The translations under genes were made by a program, and so were the position numbers. Under the pieces are notes generated by a model. The model saw only the letters and a program-made list of their open reading frames with translations, was not told the origin of the DNA and did not search any database. This document shows, piece after piece, positions 1 to 8,330 of a DNA stretch of 64,000 bases (position 1 is the stretch's first letter; each line of letters opens with the position of its first letter). This DNA comes from Adiantum capillus-veneris (lineage: Eukaryota > Streptophyta > Polypodiopsida > Polypodiales > Pteridaceae): the NCBI GenBank assembly GCA_014529385.2, contig CM043953.1, positions 110,306,549 through 110,370,548 of the forward strand. The letters run 5' to 3'.

Positions 1-1600
1 ACAATCCTTCTATGGCCCTCCTATCTAGTGCCAACTGCCACCCTCTTGCTCATGCACTCGACAACACCGCCTACTCCTGGCAACCCTTCAGAAAGTGTAC
101 AACATGAGCATGTATCTCCTAACTCGATGCAACCTTGATGAGCATGGCAAGCCTCCCCTTTGTACTAGTGTGTACCACCCTTCTTCAGCAACCGGCCCTT
201 CAAATCCTTCTCACGACTCAGCCACCAGCTTCTCACGTCAACCTCCTCTCTGTCTCCTGCTCGTGCACGCTCACAACTCGACGTGCTGCCTGGCTCTTCT
301 TGGCTTTCTCACAACACCCTTTAGAAGCTCCAAAAAGCCTTGTTTCCTGCACTAGCAAACCTTGTTGTCTCCCGGCTCTGCTTCTAGTGCTCGACAGCTC
401 TGGCTCCTTGCTTCTCGGTAGCCCGCTCTTACTCATCAACCTCCTCCTCTTCTTCACGTCCTCTGCCCTCAGCAATTCATGTACTGTGCTCTGCAAAAGC
501 CACCCCCAAAAGCTTGCTCTCCCTTCTTTTCTCCTCTCACTGGCACAGAAGCCGCTACTGCTTGTTTATCATACCGAGAAAAATGCTCATGCTGCTCGTC
601 CTCTTTCCTGCTGCTCTCGGCCTCCTGACCGGGTCCCCTCAGGCTCCCCTCTGCCCTCACGTGCCGACCCCTTCTCGACAGTTGCAGTTGACGCTCCTCC
701 CTTGCTGCCTCGTCTCCTCCTGCCAGGCTCCCGGCTCACGGCCCTCCTCTCCTCGCTGCATACCTCAGTACGTATTGCGCTTTTTTATATATTTATAAAC
801 AGCCAGCTCACCTTATGTAATTAGCTTTGCTTTTCTCTATTAATAACAACATGCGGCCATTCACATTGGCCCTCCTGCAGTGGCCCACGCTGGCTCTTAG
901 CAGCAGTTGCGAGCTCCTCAAAGCTGAAGCTCCATAGCCCCGGCCTCGGCATGAAGCCTAGGTTTGTCTCCTCGCTCCTTGACGACGACCACACCGTCTT
1001 GCTTCTTATTACTTTAAGCGGTTGGTCACACTGGTCTTGAACATCGGTTAAAGTACTGCCAATCTCCACCTTCAAGGCACACGTATAGGTGAATGCATTG
1101 GAGATAAGCCGTCCCTTGCATCCAATAGCTCCAAGCTTTACTAATCCATGTCGCCAAACTGATCTTCGTGGGCAACAAGCTCCTCAAACACATTTTAAGC
1201 TTCTTTGAATTACATCACATTGGAATAATTGAGAATTGAAACATCACATAGCACTTCTTTTGGTTTACATATCAACCAAAGCATCTTTCAGCACATATCG
1301 ACTGAAGCATCGCTATGTTGGACGCACTTATTGCTCTTTGAAGTATATTGCAGTAGATATATGTATCAACCATGGATTTGCCGAGCACAACCTCGTATGC
1401 AATATACTTCAAGGGATGGCAATCAATAATCTCTCAGAGCAGTAATAATACCTAAAATCTTGTGTTTTGTCAAAGCTTCACCTTGTGGTCGCAGAGCGTC
1501 ACGACACCGCATCTCCTTCTTCTGATCGGGCTTATGAAGATGGTGTTGGCCTATCCGAACCACTTTTGTCGAGGCTAGTGGGACTCGGCCTCGAAAGAAC
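1..1600. other. Gene-less pyrimidine-rich DNA
   Basis: The first ~780 bases are strongly C/T rich, full of CTCC and CTTCT strings. They give long open frames on both strands, but these are low-complexity Ser/Leu/Pro strings with no recognisable domain, which is what such composition yields by chance. From about 780 to 1600 the composition becomes ordinary and I see no domain, RNA gene or paired terminal repeat. It may be decayed retroelement flank. Confidence 0.5.
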
Positions 1601-1602
1601 TA

Positions 1603-2092
1603 TTGGAGGAATTGCAGCCGCCACTGCGGGCACACTATCAGGAGTCATCGCAAGCCGTGATCATGGTGGGGGTGGCACCGCCATTTTGGATCCCACTTTA
1701 CCGACCGTTGGGGGACCAATTACGGCTACGGGAGTTCCACATTGAGATTCCGCAGTCCCTGTTCCAACTAGACCAGACCTTTTCGGAGCTAATGAAGATC
1801 CAAATTCCCATGTGCGATCCTCCGAAAAGTGGTATGCACTATTGGATGGTAGTGGTGATATATGGTGCATAAGGAGGCGGTCTTTGAAACTACTTTGAAC
1901 AAAAAAGCTTCAAAATTTCTTGCAAAATATCCGGTGGATTATTTCAAAACTTTTTTGGATATTGTTGCGGCATTCCTGAAGAGGTTCCTTATGAAGAAAA
2001 CAACTCCGCGTATGCTAGAATGTTTGTGGTTGTGTAAGCAGAAGAGATCTGATGTGGAAACTTACATAGCTAAGTTCCGCATGTTACTTTAA
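1603..2092 (+). pseudogene. Decayed Ty3/Gypsy gag, N-terminal and core part
   Basis: Two overlapping open stretches in different frames (1603-1872 and 1862-2092) read like a retrotransposon gag. The second contains a run ending in SDVETYIAKFRML, the kind of helix found at the end of the Retrotrans_gag domain, where coat-protein multimerisation is specified. The frame change near 1865 and the stop at 2092 show the gene is broken. A zinc-knuckle-like stretch follows at 2455-2565 and a protease-like stretch at 3130-3330, so the order gag, knuckle, protease is kept. The assignment rests on order and residue pattern only. Confidence 0.5.
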
Positions 2093-2233
2093 TCAGTAGG
2101 AACTGCACGCACAAGGGATGAGATGTTGAGTTCGTATTATGTCTGGAAGCTGTGGAAGAGTCTCTGAACCGCACAGGCCACAATTGACCTAGGAAGGGTA
2201 TCATTGGAATTGGTTATGTTGGCAGCCTAGGGG

Positions 2234-2590
2234 GTGGAGAGACCTTTGGGTGTTCCTCACCTAAAGAAATCGAAGAAACAGTTAGTAGAAAGTGACTTTG
2301 AAGATGATACGAACAGTGAATTAAAAGAGGATGTGAGCTCAGAAGAGGATGAAGATCCTCTTGCACGATCAACAAAGACCAAGGAAGCCAAAAATAAGGC
2401 CTTGGCGACGGTGGCAAGAAAGGGAAAACCCTTGGAAGCAGATACCTCAAAATTACATTGTACTATATGGTGGAATGATAGTCATGCAGCCAACAATTGT
2501 GCACTGAGTCAGATGTGGTGCAACATTTGTCAGATGAAAAATAACAATACCAATCAATGCCGATATGACTCGTGGAATATGCCCAATTAG
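2234..2590 (+). pseudogene. Gag C-terminal part with degenerate zinc knuckle
   Basis: A 118-residue open frame begins with an acidic, Lys/Glu/Ser-rich linker (about residues 15-70). It ends with two cysteine clusters: a C-x13-C pair near residues 76-90, and CNICQMKNNNTNQC. The second fits the CX2CX4HX4C nucleic-acid-binding knuckle of retroelement gag except that the histidine is asparagine. It lies 140 bases downstream of the gag remnant on the same strand and is followed by further broken polyprotein, so it belongs to the same dead element. Confidence 0.5.
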
Positions 2591-2941
2591 AAAACTCAGC
2601 AAAACAAGCAACCGAGTCAATCAGCCAATGCGGTACAAGTTCAGCAACAGGAGACCCAAAAAAATTATACGGGACCTTCAAATCAAGGATGTCGCTTTGG
2701 TGGCTGAGGGGGCTATGGTCAGGAAGCAGGGCTACCAAATTTTTACCCACCAAGGCAAAAGCATTGTTCATTGTGTTTGGATGATGATCACTAGCACAAT
2801 GAGTGTAAGGAGGCTGCAAAAATACGACCGTAAGAAAGCGAAAAAAGGAAAAGGGCCTAGTACAGAGATGGTGTCCATTGATCTTCTGACACTGAGGAAG
2901 TCACAGTAGAGGCACCTAACTCTATTGACCAACCGGTCCAA

Positions 2942-3330
2942 TTGATCACCCGCTCAGGTAAGGAAATCCATCCGAGTCAGAAGACGATATTGAAACCCGC
3001 AATTGAAGATCAGATCTCTGTCTTACAAAATGAGCGGAGTAAGAACCCATACTATTACCTCAAGTTTGTCCAAAGAGAATTTCTCTATAAATCTGGGACA
3101 GGCAGACCCAGCCGCAACCATCAAAGAATAGAAGGGATGTGGGAGTAACATGTGATGTTCCCATTGAGGTACTAGTTTACACTAACCTTGTGATGGACAT
3201 GGTAAACTGATCCTATATTTCGGATGCTATGGTATAACTATCCATTCAGATTTGTTGCAAGATTGGGCACCCTCTTGTTGTATGTAGTTAACTAAAATTG
3301 GGATAGCTAACGTGTAATGGTTAATTATTA
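2942..3330 (+). pseudogene. Gag-pol linker and degenerate aspartic protease remnant
   Basis: The frame opening at 2942 starts with MITRSGKEIHP, a phrase common just upstream of the protease in plant Gypsy polyproteins (ITRSG). Beyond 3130 the translation reads like a protease fold (a segment around SDAMV, then a hydrophobic strand) but carries several stops, and no D-T/S-G catalytic triad is visible. It continues the element remnant that starts at 1603. Reverse transcriptase and integrase do not follow, so the copy is truncated here. Confidence 0.45.
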
Positions 3331-5081
3331 TGTTGTCTTTCTATTTTTACTAATGGTGAGTTGAAGCTGCGTAGATTGGAACTCTGGGAGTTGAGGAGAA
3401 GAAATTGACAATAAATTATTCTCTCAACCATTTATTTTGTCAGTATGTCACTATGGCTTGCTTATAAATAATTAGTGAGAATTCACCCTATAGAGGGTCA
3501 TGCAATAAGTGATAGCCACCACTCAAGAACTAAAGTGGAACTAAGTGTAAAGAGGGGCTCCCAACTTTTGGCACCAATAAGCAATAATGAAAAGAGTTTG
3601 GGCTACAATCTTTAGGCCATTCATGTGCAAGATTCCTCTCTCTCCACTCTTATGCTATGTTGTGTATTCTCAAATCATGTCTACATCTTCTTCTCTTACA
3701 ATCTTTCACTATATCAAGTCTATTCTATGTTTGTGTGTGTGTCCTAGTCTAGGTGTGTGTGTGTGTGTCCTAATCTAGGTGTGTGTACTTGGGTTTTGGG
3801 AGAGATGGTGAGAGGTTGATAGATATGTGAGTGAGAAAATTGGAATTGTTCAAGAAACCATTCTCCCAGAATTTCTCTGAACAGTGGTATTACAACATCT
3901 ATTTCAAGGTCGACCGTCACCAAACCTTGCGAAATTGGCATCAAAAGGGGTGTCTAGGCTTGCTGAGTCATTTTCTCTTCCTCCTTGTGGCTTGTCGAAT
4001 TAGCCTATGCTCATCACCATCTCCTTTTTCTCCCTCACTCGTCGCTTTTGGCCACTACTGTTCGATGTTTGTCTTTCTTTTTCCATTTTTTACCATGCAT
4101 TCATACTCTACTTAGTTAAAAGGTGCTCATGGTCGGCCACTCTTTACAAAAATTCATTTGGCCGCTATCCTCCACCTCCCTTTTGGCTGCCCACTCACTC
4201 TCAAGGACTTTTAGTCCTTAAGGGTGCAATCACCCCTATTTGCCTCTATTTTTTGATCGATCGTTGAACATAAGAAGAAAATAAATAAATTTTCTTTATT
4301 TTCTTGATCGCTCACCTTCAATACCATTGGCCGCCCACGCTAATCACAAACCCTTGGCTTGCCGCAACAATCCTTTGGCCATTATCAAATTACAAATATT
4401 TTGGTCGGCTACAAGTTTACCCAATTCCCTTTGACCACCAATTCGGTACCATTATCTTCCCATCTATGTGGTCGACCGGACACAATCTCAAGGGAATATT
4501 CAATCTCTTTTAAATCGAATTTTCAAAATATTTTGCAATTACAAAAACCCAAAAATCTCCAACAATTGACAACCATCAAAAGGCGACACCCATTGCCGAT
4601 TGCCATATAAAAACGAGGAAGGAAGTTTGAACCAAAAAAAAGAAAGGGAGTTCGAACACCATCCAAAATCCAAATTCCTCATAGAACAATTTGGTCAATC
4701 GCTCACAAATTTCAAACTTGTCGTGGTGTTACATTTTTGGATCGAACGTCATCGCCGATTATTAAGTGACGGATATTTTTCTAGGCCTGGACCATGGAGC
4801 AGACCTAGACAAGAAAAACCAAGCAAGGATAATACTCAAACCCCCAACCCAAGCCCACCAACAAGGAACTATGGTTGGAGATGTGCTGCTATAATCTTGA
4901 CTAAACTTATCTTTCGTCTTCAAAATGTTTTATCGAGGCAGCTTCATATCTTTAGAGCTTCGAGAATTTGACTAGCAGATGTCGATCGGCTAAGCATTTT
5001 GGCTTACACCCTATAGGGCAGTGCGAGCCACAGCTCTTTTGGCTTACACCCTATTGGGCAGCGCACTTGCAATTGGCTTAC
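3331..5081. other. Non-coding spacer, no gene recognised
   Basis: Moderately AT-rich DNA with short GT-rich runs (3730-3784). A partly primer-site-like phrase, TGGTATTACAAC, occurs at 3883-3894, but no LTR pair could be matched to it. Open frames at 3831-4115, 4304-4513 and 4600-4971 lack domains. A short phrase containing GGCTTACACCCTAT recurs near 5000 and 5040, with a related copy near 7182. Confidence 0.45.
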
Positions 5082-5496
5082 TGCTACAAACGGGAGTGCA
5101 GCGAGCCCTTCAAAATAATGAAAACAACATATTGCAAGCCATGAATCGATAGAAGCTGTATACCTCGGTAATGGCACGAACCATAATCAATCTTTAAGCG
5201 TGTAGAAAGAGATAGAGAGCGGGAAAGTGCAAGCAAGCCTGTGTAGGCGCACCTCCTAGAGTGGAGTGCTATGCCGGCATGGCGAGAGAGAAGACAGGAG
5301 AGGAGAGAAGAAGACACAAGCACTGGGTGCAATATCCCCTTGTGCAAGAGTGACCATTTCCCTCTTGCACGTATTTGATTTATAGATTTTTTGAATGGTC
5401 AATTTGAGTACAGACTGGTCGGTCGGTCATAAATGGTAAAAGCTCATAAAGAGCACTTGAATAATAAACTGTACATAAAATGTATATCTATTGACA
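5082..5496 (-). repeat. LTR-like direct repeat, copy 1
   Basis: About 415 bases that recur at 6694-7110 with small differences. The unit begins TGCTACAAACGGGAG and ends in CA on the plus strand; on the minus strand it likewise begins TG and ends CA, as LTRs do. No polypurine tract is obvious beside it and no target duplication could be matched, so this may be one LTR of a heavily deleted element. Confidence 0.55.
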
Positions 5497-5822
5497 TAGG
5501 AGAAGAAATCTAAGTGTTATGAGATTGCTGGAGACTGCATGGCGAGTAGTTGGTGAAATTGGTAGTGGTCTCAGTCAACGTGCATACATGGAGAGTGGTT
5601 GGTTAGCAGGCGGTCGAGGTGTTGATAGAGGCAGCTGTGTAGAGAGAGAAAGAGAGTTGTAGGATGGCCAGCACAACTAACACACGGATTGGTTGGTAGC
5701 CCTGGTAAGAAAGAGAGATGCAGTGGAATTGCCGGTAGCAAAAGAGAGATAGAGAGAGATCGATGGCGATTGGCGGCCAGAGAGAGAGAGAGACATAGAA
5801 AGAAAGAGAGAGATTGGGTAGT

Positions 5823-5844
5823 GGGGGGGGGGGGGGGGGGGGGG
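5823..5844 (+). repeat. 22-base poly(G) tract
   Basis: A homopolymer of 22 guanines, 43 bases upstream of a GT/GA compound microsatellite. Long G runs are rare and error-prone in assemblies, so its length is uncertain. Confidence 0.9.
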
Positions 5845-5887
5845 AACTAGAGCCGCTGCATGGGCATCGAGAGGTGGTGAATGGGAA

Positions 5888-6013
<126 letters not shown>

Positions 6014-6680
6014 TTGTGACGCAATCCCAACATATGCCGTGCCCAGCTCCTCTACACACGTCAAGCGCCATGGAATATCGACAGTGGTTGGACGATAGGG
6101 ATTCGCTGCAACTGCATTATTATTATATATAAACTATGCAATGGGTAGCTCCCACGAGGAAGAAACTCAATACGCTTGTGATTTGTAATCTTGTGTGATC
6201 GCAGTTTGAGTGGGCTTATCCTTGCTCTGAGGACATCCTCTAAATCTCAAGGTCGATAGATCGCATTAATTCGCAGAATGGGATGTATACATATATATTT
6301 AAAAAATAAAATCTTCTCATCTTCTCCTTCATCATTTTCTACATAATAGGTATTCCTCTTGATCATATACAATCGAATTTGCACCCTACCACTTTGTTAA
6401 CGAGTTATATCGATACTTATATACATATATTAACACTATTTAATCTTTGTTAATGATACAAAAATTGGCATTTCTGGTATCCAACTAAAATCTCTTTCAT
6501 GGATTAGAAATTATTGAAAGGCTAGCACTAAAATAGTCTAAACTTTGCAGGGAACAACTAACTATATCAAACCGGAGTAAGACAAGAAAGTTAAACAAAA
6601 ATAGAAAAGAATTTAGTTAGTGCAGTTATCTCTGATATAGAATCGCACAGATCTACGTTCTAACCAGGAGCATAGCCTAT

Positions 6681-6692
6681 GCTGTGATACCA
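6681..6692 (-). promoter_or_regulatory. Probable primer-binding site, initiator-Met tRNA type
   Basis: On the minus strand the bases after the LTR-like repeat at 6694-7110 read GTGGTATCACAGC. The plant Copia primer site is TGGTATCAGAGC, complementary to the 3' end of initiator-Met tRNA. One mismatch and the correct spacing support the idea that 6694-7110 is the 5' LTR of a minus-strand element. Confidence 0.55.
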
Positions 6693-6693
6693 C

Positions 6694-7110
6694 TGCTACA
6701 AACGGGAGCGCAGTGAGCCCTGCAAAATAGTGAAAACAACATATTGCAAGCCATGAATTGACAAAAGTTGTATACCGCTCGATAATCGTACAAACCATAA
6801 TCAATCTTTAAGCGTGTAGAAAGAGATAGAGAGTGGGAAAGTGCAAGCGAGCCTGTGCAGGCGCACCTCCTAGAGCGGAGTGCTACGCCGGCACGGCGAG
6901 AGAGAAGAGAGGAGAGGAGAGAAGAAGACACAAGCATTGGGTGCAATCTCCCCCCGTGCAAGAGTGACCATTTCCCTCTTGCACGTATTTGATTTATAGA
7001 TTTCTTGAATGGTCAATGTAAGTATAAACTGGTCGGTCGGTCATAAATGGCCAAAGCTCATAAAGAGCACTTGAATAATAAACTGTATATACAATGTATA
7101 TCTGTTCACA
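6694..7110 (-). repeat. LTR-like direct repeat, copy 2 (probable 5' LTR)
   Basis: Second copy of the repeat at 5082-5496, TG...CA bounded. Both copies share the CGGTCGGTCATAAATGG phrase and a purine-rich GAGAGAAGA stretch. The primer site at 6681-6692 lies on its inner side, giving a minus-strand orientation. The 1.2 kb between the copies holds no coding sequence. Confidence 0.55.
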
Positions 7111-7394
7111 TAGGCCTAGATCGATCAAGTCTTTTCCACCTGTCACCTGCAATAGATAATAAAATATCAATTCTATTACACTTACACCCTATAGGGCAGC
7201 GTGGCAGTTCTGCTTGATAGCACCAAATACTCACTCTCTCTCACACACAACAAAATCCCGTCTCTCTCTATCAAATATGGCCCATGAAAATACCTCTCTC
7301 TCTATCTCATTCAACATCCCAACCGAATGCCCACATTCTCTCTCTTTTGGGCTTCCTTGGCTAAGCACACCCAAACAACGAGAGAAAATCTCTC

Positions 7395-7395
7395 A

Positions 7396-7472
<77 letters not shown>
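7395..7472 (+). repeat. Compound microsatellite (TC)n(AC)n
   Basis: About 12 TC units followed by about 26 AC units. Confidence 0.9.
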
Positions 7473-7476
<4 letters not shown>

Positions 7477-7598
7477 CTAGTTTATGCTAAAAGGGTTTCC
7501 CTCTCGGCAACAAGAGCTTCTCTCACTCTCTCTCTTCTCTAAGTTTCAAGAAGAAGAAGAAGAAGAGAATTTTAACGTCGTAGGAAACTATCCCAAGA

Positions 7599-7602
<4 letters not shown>

Positions 7603-7655
<53 letters not shown>
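7603..7655 (+). repeat. (CT)n microsatellite
   Basis: About 26 uninterrupted CT units. Confidence 0.95.
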
Positions 7656-7658
<3 letters not shown>

Positions 7659-7747
7659 CCCTTCAACTCTTCTTTTTGCAACCAAAAGCACTTGATAGCC
7701 CTCAAAGGCTCTCTCTCTTTGATTCTTAGTACAACCAGGTTATATCT

Positions 7748-7961
7748 TGTAGAGTGCGCAGGTGATGGAGAAGGTAGAAAAGAAGACTACGCACACACAC
7801 CAACACACATCGAGACACACACACACACAACATTACCCTGCAACAGCCATTCAACGAGCTGATCTTCTCTTCTTCTCTTTTAACTATTATCCAAAGTATA
7901 TTTACAACATAGTATAGTCAGTGTCCAGCCACCCATAGCACAATGGACATATTCTTTAACA
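7748..7961 (-). repeat. 3' LTR of the Copia element
   Basis: Matches 13238-13452 with a handful of substitutions and short indels. On the minus strand it begins TGTTAAAGAATATG and ends GCGCACTCTACA. An extra 15-bp partial duplicate of its first bases lies at 7962-7976, between the LTR and the polypurine tract, so the true start of this LTR may be 7976. Confidence 0.9.
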
Positions 7962-7990
7962 TCATGTTCTTTAACACTCCCCCTCAAGCT
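7962..7990 (-). promoter_or_regulatory. Polypurine tract and 15-bp duplicated LTR start
   Basis: On the minus strand the run CTTGAGGGGGAG lies directly before TGTTAAAGAACATGA, which repeats the LTR's own first bases. The G-rich run is the usual Copia plus-strand primer. The pol stop codon (TAA) lies in the duplicated piece. Confidence 0.75.
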
Positions 7991-8330
7991 CAGAGTGAGC
8001 TTGCATATGATGGATTCCCAATGCTTCACAAAAGTAGCAAAACTTCTCCTTTCCAAGAGCTTTTGTGAATATATCTGCAACTTGATTATTTGTCTTCACA
8101 TACACCAAATCAATCTCATTTGCCAAAATTTTTTCTCTAATGAAGTGATAATGTACCTCAATGTGTTTAGTGTGAGCATGGTAGACTGGATTCTTTGCCA
8201 ACATGATGCTGCTAATATTGTCACAATATATAATGACACTGTCAAGATAGTCAAAACCAAAGTCTACCATAAGTACTCTCAACCATGACTCTTCACATGC
8301 TGCCAAAGCTGCTCCATGATATTCAGCCCT
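7971..8330 (-). pseudogene. C-terminal RNase H end of Copia pol, out of frame
   Basis: The last ~110 residues of pol continue here in another frame: IIYCDNISSIMLAKNPV, then TKHIEVHYHFIREK, the standard end of Copia RNase H (D-N-x-S and H-I-x-x-x-Y-H-F-x-R). One missing base near 8325, inside the usual ALSSTEAEY motif, separates it from the main ORF. The protein ends in HSELEGEC and a TAA placed at the polypurine tract and LTR boundary, as is common in this family. Confidence 0.9.

Larger units (their letters stand above)
7111..7747. other. Microsatellite-rich flank of the Copia element
   Basis: Host DNA on the left of the Copia insertion at 7748. It holds (TC)n followed by (AC)n at 7395-7472, a GAA-type run near 7550 and (CT)n at 7603-7655. 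Positions 7549-7593 are the reverse complement of a sequence inside the CACTA element (around 59770-59815). No gene is seen. It ends with TATCT (7743-7747), one half of the Copia target duplication. Confidence 0.6.

Noticed and set aside
135-824. 229-residue plus-strand open frame
   Set aside because: C/T-rich DNA lacks stop codons by composition; the translation is low-complexity Leu/Ser/Pro with no domain and overlapping frames are equally open.
3883-3894. TGGTATTACAAC as a Copia primer site
   Set aside because: Only partly matches TGGTATCAGAGC and no LTR pair or coding region lies around it.
4630-4665. tRNA or SINE with B-box-like GAGTTCGAACACC
   Set aside because: No box A at the right distance and no fold.
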